A DNA stretch of 60,117 nt. Source: Candidatus Aminicenantota bacterium (GTDB lineage: Bacteria > Acidobacteriota > Aminicenantia > S016-38). The first letter of the stretch is position 1. Every line of letters begins with the position of its first letter. The stretch lies in NCBI GenBank assembly GCA_026987025.1, contig JALSNJ010000003.1, forward strand, positions 1 through 60,117, given 5' to 3'. Below, piece after piece: positions 16,775-25,618 of the stretch. The position numbers and the translations under genes were made by a program. A model generated the notes under the pieces. It saw only the letters and a program-made list of their open reading frames with translations, ran no database searches and was not told the origin of the DNA.

Positions 16775-18862
16775 ATGAAAAAAATACTCATTTTCGCACT
16801 GGCCGGCCTTGTTTTTTACTCCTGCGCCACGGTGTCCCCCTATGCCAAACAGGGGGAGCTTTACCTTCTTAAAGGAAAATACGACGAAGCTGTGGCCGCA
16901 TATCAGAAGGCGGTGGAGGAGGATCCCCTGAACCCTCAGTATAAAGCAGGGCTTTACAAGGCGAAACTTTCCGCTGCCATACACTACTGGATGAAGGGAG
17001 AGGAGGCCCTCAGCAAAGGGAACAAATCCAGGGCCTTAGCCTATTACAGGAAGGCCCTTTCCTATCAGCCCAGCAACGAAGCGGTTTTAAAGAGGGTGGA
17101 GGCCCTTACGGGAAAGAAGGTGGAAAAGAGAAGGATTACCCGTTATCGTAAGGCCAGGCCAAAGGTGTCCCTTCACTTTTCCAACGCCAAGCTCAAAACC
17201 ATATTCCAGGCCCTGGGTAAATACGCCGGGGTTAACCTGATTTTTGATGAGGGTTTCCGTAACATAAGGTATTCCATATCCATGGAGAATGTGGATTTTG
17301 AGGATGCCCTGAGGCTTCTCTGCGCTTCCACCCAGAACTTTTACTACAAAATAGACGATAAAAATTACCTGATAATACCGGACACTCCGCAGAAGAGGGA
17401 GCAGTACCTGGCCAAGAAGGTAAAAATTTTCTACCTGAGGTATTCGGATGTCAAGAGCATAAGGGTTGCCCTGGCCACCATGGTCATCTCCAGAATGCGC
17501 CGGGCCATCACCATATCCTACGACCAGAACCTCAATGCTGTTATAGTTAAGGGAACCGACGAACAGATAGAATATATCGCCCAGCTTATAGAAAGGCTGG
17601 ACAGGCCCAAGGGGGAGGTTATAATCCAGGCGGAAATCTTAGAGGTTAACCGTTCCAAACTGATGCAGGCGGGCCTGGACCTCAGCCAGTACGCTGTGGG
17701 GGCCTCCCTTTCCCTGAGCTCCTCATCACAGGAGGACTCAGGCGGGGGAAGCGAAGGCTCCTCCGGAATAACCCTCAATACCCTGAGGAACCTTACCGGC
17801 GACGACATCGCTGTTGTAATGCCCACGGCCTACCTCAGGTTCCTGGAAACCAACACGGAAACCAGGGTGATGGCCAGGCCCCTGCTGAGGGGGATTGACG
17901 GGGACAAGGTCACCCTCAAAATCGGAAACAGGGTTCCCATTCCTCAAACCACCTTTTCCCCCATAGCCGCCGGGGGGCTGAGCATCCAGCCGGTGACCTC
18001 CTTCCAGTATCAGGATGTGGGGATAATCATGGAGATGGAGCCAAGGATAAATTCCAAGGAGGAGGTGACCCTCAAGATAAAGATAGAGGTTTCCTCCATA
18101 GCGGGGAAGGGATACAACGACCTGCCGGTTCTCGGAAACAGGGAGGTTCAGATGACGGCCCGGGTAAAGGGAGGCGAGACCGTGATAATAGCAGGGCTCT
18201 TTAGAAATCAGGAAACCCAGACGGTAAAATCCCCGCCCTTCTTCTCCAGAATTCCCCTCATAGGTTGGCTATTTTCCAACGCAGAGGCCAGAAGGGAACA
18301 AACAGATGTGGTCATAGCCATAACCCCATACATAGTCAACTATGTGGAACCCAGCAGGGAGGAGGAAAAAGCCATAATAACCTCCGAAGGGAGGGGACTC
18401 AAGCTTGAGGGCAAAAGGGGGGAGGCTCCCCCGGCTCCCTCAAAGCCTCCCGCCAGCCAGTTGAAAAAGGGCAAGAAGGCAACCCTTAACATTTTCCCCA
18501 GGAGGGTCTTCGTGACCAAGGGCTCCGATTTTTCCCTCTCCCTTACCTACAGGGGAGAACCAGTGAAGACCGGGGAGATAGTGGTGGAGTTTTCCCCGGA
18601 GCTGGAACTGGTGGATGTGGTCCCCGGTGCCTTCTTGGATAATCAATCTTTCTTGAAAAACAAGGAGGACCACAGGGTTCTTGTAGGCTTCACCATAAAG
18701 GGAGAGGCCACGGTAAAAATAGGGCAACTGGCCGTTTTGAAGTTCAAGCTCAAGGGAGAGCAGGGGGAAGTAAGCGTGGTCTCGGCTGACCTTAGGGACC
18801 GGTCCCAGCAACCTATAATCCTTGCCCTCCCTGAGCCAGTCCAGGTCTCGTCCAGAAAATGA
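16775..18862 (+). CDS. TPR-secretin-cohesin fusion lipoprotein (GspD/PilQ-like)
   Basis: Secretins form the gated outer-membrane ring. The 695-residue protein has a lipoprotein signal (FYSC, Cys17), about two TPR-like repeats (about 25-115), an STN domain (about 125-200), an N1 domain (about 205-280), and the secretin core (about 285-530), including PVLGNREVQMTARVKGGETV and the terminal FSRIPLIGWLFSN and TDVVIAITPYIV blocks. A Pro-rich linker (about 545-565) leads to a final beta domain (about 568-690; FVTKGSDFSLSLTYRG, LAVLKFKLKGEQG) resembling a cohesin module. A lipid anchor on the secretin itself may replace a pilotin. Confidence 0.88.
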   Translation: MKKILIFALAGLVFYSCATVSPYAKQGELYLLKGKYDEAVAAYQKAVEEDPLNPQYKAGLYKAKLSAAIHYWMKGEEALSKGNKSRALAYYRKALSYQPSNEAVLKRVEALTGKKVEKRRITRYRKARPKVSLHFSNAKLKTIFQALGKYAGVNLIFDEGFRNIRYSISMENVDFEDALRLLCASTQNFYYKIDDKNYLIIPDTPQKREQYLAKKVKIFYLRYSDVKSIRVALATMVISRMRRAITISYDQNLNAVIVKGTDEQIEYIAQLIERLDRPKGEVIIQAEILEVNRSKLMQAGLDLSQYAVGASLSLSSSSQEDSGGGSEGSSGITLNTLRNLTGDDIAVVMPTAYLRFLETNTETRVMARPLLRGIDGDKVTLKIGNRVPIPQTTFSPIAAGGLSIQPVTSFQYQDVGIIMEMEPRINSKEEVTLKIKIEVSSIAGKGYNDLPVLGNREVQMTARVKGGETVIIAGLFRNQETQTVKSPPFFSRIPLIGWLFSNAEARREQTDVVIAITPYIVNYVEPSREEEKAIITSEGRGLKLEGKRGEAPPAPSKPPASQLKKGKKATLNIFPRRVFVTKGSDFSLSLTYRGEPVKTGEIVVEFSPELELVDVVPGAFLDNQSFLKNKEDHRVLVGFTIKGEATVKIGQLAVLKFKLKGEQGEVSVVSADLRDRSQQPIILALPEPVQVSSRK

Positions 18863-19605
18863 GGTTCATCCAGGGGGAGGTTCTTGAGAACCGGCCCCTT
18901 TCCCGGGATTTTTTTCTCCTGAAGGTAGGTGGGAAGTTTCCAGAGGCCGTTCCCGGGCAATTTGCCATGCTTTTCCCCTCTCCTTCCTTAGAACCTTTCC
19001 TGGGAAGGCCCTTTGGAATAGCCATGCAGGAGGAGGACTCCCTCCTTTTTCTCATCAAGGTTGTGGGAAGGGGGACCTTCCTGCTTTCCAGAAAAAAAGA
19101 GGGAGAGAGCTTGGCTGTGATAGCCCCCTTAGGGAAGGGCTTCTCCTATCACATGGGGAGGACTTTGCTGGTGGGAGGGGGTTCCGGGGTCGCCCCCTTA
19201 ATATTCTTAGCCTCCCGCCTCTCCGGTTATACTTTGCTCTACGGGGCCAGAACCAAAGAGGAGGTTTTTCTGGAGGCCTTTCCCCATCTTAAAGGGAGGG
19301 CGGAGGAGGTGGTGGTGGTCACCGAGGACGGTTCGGCAGGAAGGCGGGGTCTTCTGACCCAACACATTCCTGCGGGGGATTTTTCCATGGCCTATGTTTC
19401 CGGTCCCTGGGCCATGATGAGGGAGTTCAGCAGGCTTTATAAAGGGGAGGCCCAATTTTCCTTAGAGACGAGGATGGCCTGCGGCTTCGGGGTTTGTTAC
19501 GGGTGCGCTGTGAGGATAAAGAGGGGTGGGGAGGAAAAAATGGTGAGGGCATGTGTGGAGGGACCCGTTTTTAAAGGGGAGGAGATAATATGGATACAAG
19601 GGTGA
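18859..19605 (+). CDS. pyrK: Dihydroorotate dehydrogenase electron transfer subunit
   Basis: PyrK carries FAD and a 2Fe-2S cluster and passes electrons from the PyrD FMN to NAD. The 248-residue protein has the FAD/NAD ferredoxin-reductase core (GRPFGI at 49-54, GGGSGVAPL at 106-114) and a C-terminal cluster with Cys208, Cys213, Cys216 and Cys232 (CGFGVCYGC...C). Together with the following pyrD this makes the heterotetrameric type 1B enzyme. Overlaps of 4 nt and 16 nt with its neighbours. Confidence 0.94.
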   Translation: MRFIQGEVLENRPLSRDFFLLKVGGKFPEAVPGQFAMLFPSPSLEPFLGRPFGIAMQEEDSLLFLIKVVGRGTFLLSRKKEGESLAVIAPLGKGFSYHMGRTLLVGGGSGVAPLIFLASRLSGYTLLYGARTKEEVFLEAFPHLKGRAEEVVVVTEDGSAGRRGLLTQHIPAGDFSMAYVSGPWAMMREFSRLYKGEAQFSLETRMACGFGVCYGCAVRIKRGGEEKMVRACVEGPVFKGEEIIWIQG

Positions 19606-20501
19606 AGGTGGGAGGCCTTGAGCTAAAAAACCCGGTAATTCTGGCCTCCGGCACCGCAGGATACGGCGTGGAGCTTTCCCCCTTCCTTGACCTCAGCAGA
19701 GTAGGGGGGCTGGTGGTGAAGGGGCTTTATCCCTACGAGAGAATGGGAAATCCTCCTCCCAGGGTCTGGGAAACCCCCTGTGGGCTCCTCAATACCATAG
19801 GGCTACAGGGTGTTGGAATGAAGAGGTTTGCCCAGGAATACCTCCCCCGGCTGGAGAGCTACGATACCTCCATCATAGTGAATGCCTGCGGGGAGGAGGA
19901 CGAGGAATACCTCCAGGTCGTGGACTACCTTCAAGAGTTTGATAGGGTGGACGCCTTTGAGTTGAACCTTTCCTGCCCCAATGTCAGGGAGGGGGGACGC
20001 TGTCCGGCCATGTGGCCAGATTGGTCCTACAGGATCGTCAGAGGGGCGCGGAGCATTACAAAAAAGCCCATCTGGGCCAAATTGACCCCCAATACCTCCG
20101 CGCTGGTGGAGGTGGCTTCTGCCTGCAAGGAGGCCGGAGCGGATGCGGTCTCGCTGGTAAATACATACCTTGCCATGGCCGTAGACTTCAGGACCAGGAA
20201 GAGTCGCCTTTCCACCCTTTTCGCAGGACTTTCTGGCCCTGCCATAAAGCCCTTGGCCCTGAGGGCCGTCTATACCGTAGCTTCCTCGGTGGATGTGGAT
20301 GTGGTGGGGATAGGGGGGATAACCACCGGAGAGGACCTTCTGGAGTTCATGCTGGTGGGGGCCAAGGCCGTTCAGATAGGCTCGGCAACCCTGAGGGAAC
20401 CGACCGCTGCCCTCAGAATACTTGAGGAGGCGGTTTCCCTCCTCCGTCAGGAAGGTTATAATAACTTCAGCGAAATAATAGGGAGGTTTGAAGGTGTATA
20501 G
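19590..20501 (+). CDS. pyrD: Dihydroorotate dehydrogenase, type 1B catalytic subunit
   Basis: It oxidises dihydroorotate to orotate in pyrimidine synthesis. The 303-residue protein is cytosolic, with FMN barrel features: NPVILASGTAGYG near the N-terminus, the NLSCPN loop carrying the catalytic Cys of class 1 enzymes, VSLVNTYLAMAVD, GLSGPAIKPLALR, and GIGGITTGEDLLEFMLVGAKAVQIGSA. The partner PyrK is encoded just upstream. Confidence 0.95.
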   Translation: MDTRVKVGGLELKNPVILASGTAGYGVELSPFLDLSRVGGLVVKGLYPYERMGNPPPRVWETPCGLLNTIGLQGVGMKRFAQEYLPRLESYDTSIIVNACGEEDEEYLQVVDYLQEFDRVDAFELNLSCPNVREGGRCPAMWPDWSYRIVRGARSITKKPIWAKLTPNTSALVEVASACKEAGADAVSLVNTYLAMAVDFRTRKSRLSTLFAGLSGPAIKPLALRAVYTVASSVDVDVVGIGGITTGEDLLEFMLVGAKAVQIGSATLREPTAALRILEEAVSLLRQEGYNNFSEIIGRFEGV

Positions 20502-21177
20502 AAGGGTTATAGTGGCTTTAGATGTGGACAGTCTGGAGGAGGCGGAAAGGTTCATATTCCCCGAAGCTTATGTTTATAAGGTCGGCTGGAGGCTCTTCGC
20601 TAAGGAGGGCTTCAAGGCCCTGAAATTTCTGGAGGGGAGGGGCAAAAGGGTATTCCTTGACCTGAAATTAGGCGATATTCCCTCCACGGTGGAGGCAGCC
20701 CTGGGGGAAATCTTCAAGTACAATCCCTACATGACCACCATCCATGCTGTAAGCGGCAAGGAAGCCTTCCTGAGGGCCCGCCAGCTCAGGGAGAAGATGG
20801 GAAAGGATACCATAATTCTGGGGGTTACTTTGCTTACAAGCCTCTCCCCCGAGGATGTTGTTGCCATGGGCATGGGCTCGGTGGAGGAAGGGGTGAAGGC
20901 CCTGGCCAAGGTGGTGGAGGAAGGGGGAGGGGATGGGGTGGTATGCTCTACCCAGGAGCTTCTCCTTCTGAAGGATCTCAAGCTTTTGAAGGTTGTTCCA
21001 GGGATCAGGCTGGCGGAGAAAGAGGAAGACCAGAAGAGGGTGGCTACCCCCTACGAGGCCTTCCAGTCCGGGGCGGACTTCATAGTGGTGGGGAGGGAAA
21101 TCCTCCGGGCCCAGGATCCCAGGAGGCGTTTCATAGAAATATTAATGGATGCGGGCTTTTTGGATTTTTCCCATTGA
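20494..21177 (+). CDS. pyrF: Orotidine 5'-phosphate decarboxylase
   Basis: It makes UMP from OMP. The 227-residue protein has VALDVDSLEEAE at the start, the catalytic DLKLGDIPSTVE (DxKxxDI) motif at about 50-63, a late VVPGIRLA segment and the GADFIVVGREIL phosphate-binding block. A TTG at 20488 is in frame but lies 1 nt after GGGAGG; the GTG at 20494 has proper spacing, so I prefer it. It overlaps pyrD by 8 nt. Confidence 0.93.
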   Translation: MYRRVIVALDVDSLEEAERFIFPEAYVYKVGWRLFAKEGFKALKFLEGRGKRVFLDLKLGDIPSTVEAALGEIFKYNPYMTTIHAVSGKEAFLRARQLREKMGKDTIILGVTLLTSLSPEDVVAMGMGSVEEGVKALAKVVEEGGGDGVVCSTQELLLLKDLKLLKVVPGIRLAEKEEDQKRVATPYEAFQSGADFIVVGREILRAQDPRRRFIEILMDAGFLDFSH

Positions 21178-22046
21178 TGAGGAAGGTTTTTCTATTTATA
21201 AAGGCCATGAGGCCCCAGCAGTGGGCCAAAAATGTGTTCGTCTTTGCGCCGGCGGTTTTTTCCAGGGAAATTTTTCAGCCCCGGGTGGGCGAGGAGGCCT
21301 TTTTGGTCTTCGTGCTTTTCAGCTTCCTTTCCTCCTCGGTTTACATAATCAACGACTTCTTTGACCGGGAGGAGGATCGGCGCCATCCTGTAAAAAAACT
21401 CAGGCCCATAGCTTCGGGAGAGCTTCCGGCCTATCCCGCCCTGGCAGGGGCCCTGGCTCTGGCGGTTCTTTCTCTGGCGGTGAGCCTCCTATGGAGGAGG
21501 CCGGTTTTCTTAATTTTGCTTTTCTATTTTCTCATCAATCTTCTTTACTCATCTTCCCTGAAGAGGGTGGTTATACTGGATGTTTTCATCGTGGCCCTGG
21601 GTTTTGACCTCAGGGAAGCGGCCGGAGGACTGGCCTCGGGCATATACCTTTCCCCCTGGCTCTTTGCCGTAACCTTCCTCTTAGCTCTGTTTCTGGCAAC
21701 GGTAAAGCGACGCCAGGAGCTTATAAGGATGGAGGAGGTTTCCCGTCATGCCCTTTTGAGCTATCCCCTCTCCTTCCTGGAACAGTTTATAAACATAATA
21801 TCAGCGGCCACAGTGATCTCTTACATAATATACACTCTTACCCCGGAGATAAGGCATAAATTGGGAGAACACCTTTATCTAACCACCCCCTTCGTTCTTT
21901 ACGGAATTTTAAGATACCTCTACCTGGCCCACAGTAAGGGAATGGGGGAAGATCCCCTGGAGATCATCCTTAAGGATCGGAATTTCCAGGTCAACCTCCT
22001 GCTGTGGGTAGGGGTGGTGGGGGTTATAATATTCCTTGGATGGTAG
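21177..22046 (+). CDS. UbiA-family transferase, decaprenyl-phosphate phosphoribosyltransferase-like
   Basis: A 289-residue membrane protein with about eight hydrophobic segments. The opening MRKVFLFIKAMRPQQWAKNVFVFAP, the Asp motif ND60FFD63REED67RRHP, the KLRPIASGEL segment and YSSSLKRVVILDVFIVALG all resemble DPPR synthase, which transfers phosphoribosyl from PRPP to a polyprenyl phosphate to make sugar donors for cell-wall glycans. The usual GFVLRAVAGG reads GFDLREAAGG here. It sits with isoprenoid genes (ispA, dxs) that could supply its lipid substrate. The frame is open upstream to 20943, but ATG 21177 overlaps the pyrF stop and gives the family start. Confidence 0.85.
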   Translation: MRKVFLFIKAMRPQQWAKNVFVFAPAVFSREIFQPRVGEEAFLVFVLFSFLSSSVYIINDFFDREEDRRHPVKKLRPIASGELPAYPALAGALALAVLSLAVSLLWRRPVFLILLFYFLINLLYSSSLKRVVILDVFIVALGFDLREAAGGLASGIYLSPWLFAVTFLLALFLATVKRRQELIRMEEVSRHALLSYPLSFLEQFINIISAATVISYIIYTLTPEIRHKLGEHLYLTTPFVLYGILRYLYLAHSKGMGEDPLEIILKDRNFQVNLLLWVGVVGVIIFLGW

Positions 22047-22759
22047 ACGATTTAAGGGCCCTTTTGCTTTCGGCCTCCCCCCAGAAACAGTGGGAGGGAG
22101 TGAATCATCCGGATTTTTCAGAGGAGCACGCCTTCCTTTTGCTGAGAAACAGGGCCCTGGACCCCTCCATAATAGAGCACCTTTCCAGTAACAGGGAGCT
22201 CATGGGGAAGGGAAGGTTTAAGGTTCTTCTGGTTACCCATCCCAACATACCCCTCCACCTGGGTCTTGACCTCCTTCCCCACCTCCTTCCTCTGGAACTT
22301 CTTCAGGTGAGCAAAAGCCCGGGAGCCAAGCCCCAGATAAAGAAGAGGGCAATTATGGCCCTGGGAGAGGGGATGAAGAAGTACCCCAAGGGACTCAGGA
22401 TTTCCTTGGCCCGACAGCTGCCCCCCCAGGCCCATTTCCTGATGCTTCAGGAAAGGGACCTGGATGTGCTGAAGGCCTTTCTCCAGAACCCCTCCCTTAC
22501 CCTTCACTCTGTTCTCAGGCTCCTGGAAAGGGGAAATCTTCCCGGAGATTTTTACAATTTCCTTTATTACAAAACCAAATGGGGCCTCAGGTCTGAAGTG
22601 AAGTTGAAAATAGTTCTGGCCAGAAATTCGCCCATACCCCTGGCTTTGAGGATTTTAAACGAACTTTCCCGTCAGCAACTCAGGGAGGTGGAGAAAAGCC
22701 CGGGCCAGCCCGATGTTATACTTAAAAGGGTGAGGCTCCTTTTGGGAAAGGAGGTGTAA
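22040..22759 (+). CDS. HEAT-like or leucine-rich-variant repeat protein of unknown function
   Basis: I do not recognise a characterised homologue. The 239-residue cytosolic protein is built of short helical units with the repeated theme NPxxPLxxxLRLLxxL (THPNIPLHLGLDLLPHLLPLELL, NPSLTLHSVLRLLERG, NSPIPLALRILNELSRQQL), as in HEAT-like or LRV repeats. These usually bind other proteins. Start ATG 22040 overlaps the ubiA-like stop by 7 nt; a further upstream start at 22004 would add only shadow sequence. It abuts xseB without a spacer. Confidence 0.7.
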   Translation: MVDDLRALLLSASPQKQWEGVNHPDFSEEHAFLLLRNRALDPSIIEHLSSNRELMGKGRFKVLLVTHPNIPLHLGLDLLPHLLPLELLQVSKSPGAKPQIKKRAIMALGEGMKKYPKGLRISLARQLPPQAHFLMLQERDLDVLKAFLQNPSLTLHSVLRLLERGNLPGDFYNFLYYKTKWGLRSEVKLKIVLARNSPIPLALRILNELSRQQLREVEKSPGQPDVILKRVRLLLGKEV

Positions 22760-22996
22760 ATGGAGATAAAGTTTGAAGAAGGCCTTAAGAGGCTGGAGGA
22801 GATAGTGGCCAGGCTGGAGTCCGGTGAGGCCTCCCTGGAGGAGGCCATCTCCCTCTACGAAGAGGGGATAAAGCTGGCCAGAGCCCTGAAGGGGAAGCTG
22901 GAGGAAATAGAGATGAGGGTGGAAAAGCTAATGGAAACCGAAGGGGGGTTCCGCACCGAGGAGTTCAGGCACAGGACCGAGGCGGATGAGGATTGA
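22760..22996 (+). CDS. xseB: Exodeoxyribonuclease VII small subunit
   Basis: The 78-residue helical protein matches the XseB pattern FEEGLKRLEEIVARLESGEASLEEAI and YEEGIKLAR. XseB joins the XseA nuclease, which is not in this window. The xseB-ispA-dxs order is the same as in E. coli. It overlaps ispA by 11 nt. Confidence 0.93.
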   Translation: MEIKFEEGLKRLEEIVARLESGEASLEEAISLYEEGIKLARALKGKLEEIEMRVEKLMETEGGFRTEEFRHRTEADED

Positions 22997-23756
22997 GGAA
23001 GAGATAAGGGATTTCCGTCGGAGGGTGGAGGAGGCTTTAAGGGAGATAAAGGACCCGTATCTTTCCTATGTTTTGCGGCCCCCCGGCAAACTTATAAGAC
23101 CCCTTTTGGTCTTTGCCGGTGCCTATCCCTTATCCTCCAGGAAGGTTATCCATGCCTCGGTGGCGGTGGAGCTCCTCCATGCCTCCTCCCTGGTCCACGA
23201 TGACCTGCCGGCGGTGGATAACGACGAGCTCAGGAGGGGAAAACCGGCTGCCCATGTGAAGTTCGGGGAGGGGGTGGCTATAATGCTGGGGGATGCCCTC
23301 CTCTGCCTTGCCTTTGAATATGCCGCTGATCTGGGAATGGATGCGGTGAAGTTGTTGGCTAGGGCCGGAGGCATGGAGGGGGTGGCCGGGGGTCAAATCC
23401 TTGACCTTCACGGGGCCGAAACCCTGGAGCAAGTCAGAGAGGTACACCTGAGAAAAACCGCCAAGCTCATGGAGGCTTCCTTTCTCCTGGGCCTTCTTGT
23501 CTCCGGAAGGCAAAACATCCTTGGGAAGGGGGCTGAGCTGGGAAGGGAACTGGGGCTTCTTTTTCAGGCCGTGGACGATATACTTGACAGCGAAACTTGT
23601 GGAGGCGAACCCAATGTGGTTAAAATCTTGGGTATGGAAAAATCCAGGGCTTTAGCTCTGGGGTATCTTAAAAGCATAGAAGAAAAAGCGGAGGAATTCC
23701 CAGGGAGGGAGATAATAAGATGGCTGGCGGAAAGGACAATAGAGAGGATATCCTGA
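22986..23756 (+). CDS. ispA: Polyprenyl synthetase (farnesyl diphosphate synthase type)
   Basis: It condenses IPP with allylic diphosphates. The 256-residue protein has the first Asp-rich motif HDDLPAVDND (Asp72, Asp73, Asp78, with the four-residue spacing of bacterial FPP/GGPP synthases), the substrate segment LRRGKPAAH, GDALL, and the second motif QAVDDILD (near 197). It is about 40 residues shorter than E. coli IspA, with a compact C-terminus. Product chain length cannot be set by eye. Confidence 0.92.
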   Translation: MRIEEEIRDFRRRVEEALREIKDPYLSYVLRPPGKLIRPLLVFAGAYPLSSRKVIHASVAVELLHASSLVHDDLPAVDNDELRRGKPAAHVKFGEGVAIMLGDALLCLAFEYAADLGMDAVKLLARAGGMEGVAGGQILDLHGAETLEQVREVHLRKTAKLMEASFLLGLLVSGRQNILGKGAELGRELGLLFQAVDDILDSETCGGEPNVVKILGMEKSRALALGYLKSIEEKAEEFPGREIIRWLAERTIERIS

Positions 23757-25618
23757 GCAGGATAAACTCCCCCAAGGATCTCAAAGGGCTTAGCTGGGAG
23801 GAGCTGAATCGCCTGGCCGTGCAGATCAGAAGGTTGCTCATAGAGGTGGTCTCAAGGACCGGGGGCCATCTTTCCTCCAACCTGGGCACCGTGGAGCTAA
23901 CCCTTGCGCTTCACTTAGTGTTTGACCTTCCCAGGGACAAGATAATATGGGATGTGGGTCACCAGACTTATACCCACAAAATAATAACGGGGAGAAGGAA
24001 AAGATTTCATACCCTTCGCCAGAGGGGGGGGATAAGTGGGTTTACCACCCCTGAAGAAAGCCCCTACGATATTTACGGAGCAGGACATGCATCCACAGCC
24101 CTCTCCGTGGCCCTGGGAATGGCCACCGCCAGGGACCTCAAGGGGGAGGATTTCCATGTGGTGGCAGTGGTGGGGGACGGTTCCCTGACCGGTGGAGTGG
24201 CTTTAGAGGCCCTTAACCAGATAGGCTTTCTCAAAAGAAGGCTCATCATCGTTTTAAACGACAATAAATACAGCATTTCCCCCAATGTGGGGGCCCTTTC
24301 CGGATACCTGAACTATATAATTTCCGGTCAGATTTACCTCAAAGTGAAGGAACAGGTGGCAGCCCTGCTGGAGCATCTTCCAGGGGGAAGGAAGATGATA
24401 GAGGTGGGCAGGGCCTTAGAGGACAAGCTGAAGAAGATTTTTGTCCCCGGGATGCTTTTTGAGCAACTGGGGATAAAGTACATGGGTCCCATAAGCGGGC
24501 ATTCCATAAGGCACCTGAAGAAGGCCCTGGAGGATGCCAAGCAATACGACTATCCGGTGCTTCTTCATGTGGTGACCAAGAAGGGTAAGGGATATAAACC
24601 CGCCGAAAGGTCCGCCAATCTTTTCCATTCTTCTCCGAAATTTGACATAAAAACCGGTCAATTTAAAAAGAAACCCAGGCCTTCCTTTTCCCAGGTCTTC
24701 TCCAGAACCCTGATAGAAATGGCCGAGCGGGACGAAAGGATAATAGCCATAACCGCCGCCATGCCAGAGGGCACAGGATTGATGGAGTTCAAGGAAAGGT
24801 TCCCCCGCAGATTTTTTGATGTGGGCATCGCCGAACAACACGCCGTGCTCTTTGCTGCCGGTCTTTCCAGGGAAGGGCTCCTGCCGGTGGCCGCCATCTA
24901 CTCAACCTTCCTGCAAAGAGCCTACGATATGCTTTACCACGACCTGGCCATAATGAACCTCCAGGTTACCATAGGAATAGATAGGGCAGGAATAGTGGGA
25001 GGCGATGGCCCCACCCATCAGGGGATCTTTGACATGGCATATCTCAGGATATTCCCTAACTTCGTGATAATGGCTCCCAAGGACGAAAACGAGTTGAGAC
25101 ACATGCTGTACACTTCGGTCTACTATCCAGGGCCCTCCACCCTCCGCTATCCCAGGGATATGGTTTACGGTGTGAAGATGGACGGGGAGCTGAAGAGGAT
25201 TCCCGTAGGAAAGGGGGAAGTGCTTCGCCAGGGCAGGGACCTGCTTATGGTGGCGGTAGGGACCATGGTGCGTCCGGCCATGGAGGCAGCCGAGACCCTT
25301 TCCAGACGGGGCATAGAGGCCACCGTGGTAAATGCCCGCTTTATAAAGCCCCTGGACCAGGACCTCATTTGTTCCTTAGCGAAGGCGCATGGAGCGGTTC
25401 TTACCTTGGAGGAGGGTGTTGTAGATGGGGGTTTTGGTTCCGCGGTCAGGGAGGTTCTGGATGCGAAGGGGATAAATGTGAAGTTCGGAAGAATAGGTGT
25501 CCCCTCGGCCCTCATTCCCCACGGGGCGAGGGAGGAGCTTCTTAAGGAACTTGGACTGGACCCTGAGTCTGTGGCCCTCAGGGCAGAGGAATTTCTTTAT
25601 GGCGAAAAAAAGAGCTGA
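23720..25618 (+). CDS. dxs: 1-Deoxy-D-xylulose-5-phosphate synthase
   Basis: This thiamine-diphosphate enzyme starts the MEP isoprenoid pathway from pyruvate and glyceraldehyde 3-phosphate. The 632-residue protein has GHQTYTHKIITGR, the ThDP motif GDGSLTGGVALEALN, IVLNDNKYSI, the transketolase-like central part with the catalytic GIAEQHAV, and DGPTHQG. The family usually starts about ten residues later (at INSPKDLK), but ATG 23720 is the only ATG available and has GGGAGG upstream, so the start overlaps ispA by 37 nt. Confidence 0.95.
   Translation: MAGGKDNREDILSRINSPKDLKGLSWEELNRLAVQIRRLLIEVVSRTGGHLSSNLGTVELTLALHLVFDLPRDKIIWDVGHQTYTHKIITGRRKRFHTLRQRGGISGFTTPEESPYDIYGAGHASTALSVALGMATARDLKGEDFHVVAVVGDGSLTGGVALEALNQIGFLKRRLIIVLNDNKYSISPNVGALSGYLNYIISGQIYLKVKEQVAALLEHLPGGRKMIEVGRALEDKLKKIFVPGMLFEQLGIKYMGPISGHSIRHLKKALEDAKQYDYPVLLHVVTKKGKGYKPAERSANLFHSSPKFDIKTGQFKKKPRPSFSQVFSRTLIEMAERDERIIAITAAMPEGTGLMEFKERFPRRFFDVGIAEQHAVLFAAGLSREGLLPVAAIYSTFLQRAYDMLYHDLAIMNLQVTIGIDRAGIVGGDGPTHQGIFDMAYLRIFPNFVIMAPKDENELRHMLYTSVYYPGPSTLRYPRDMVYGVKMDGELKRIPVGKGEVLRQGRDLLMVAVGTMVRPAMEAAETLSRRGIEATVVNARFIKPLDQDLICSLAKAHGAVLTLEEGVVDGGFGSAVREVLDAKGINVKFGRIGVPSALIPHGAREELLKELGLDPESVALRAEEFLYGEKKS

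Noticed and set aside
19803-20555. Antisense open frame (250 codons) opposite pyrD and pyrF
   Set aside because: Same codon-bias effect; no recognisable motif, and two conserved genes occupy the plus strand.
22025-22030. TATAAT 9 nt before the repeat-protein start
   Set aside because: It lies within the UbiA-type coding sequence, where Val-Ile-Ile codons create it by chance, and the gene is tightly coupled to its neighbour.
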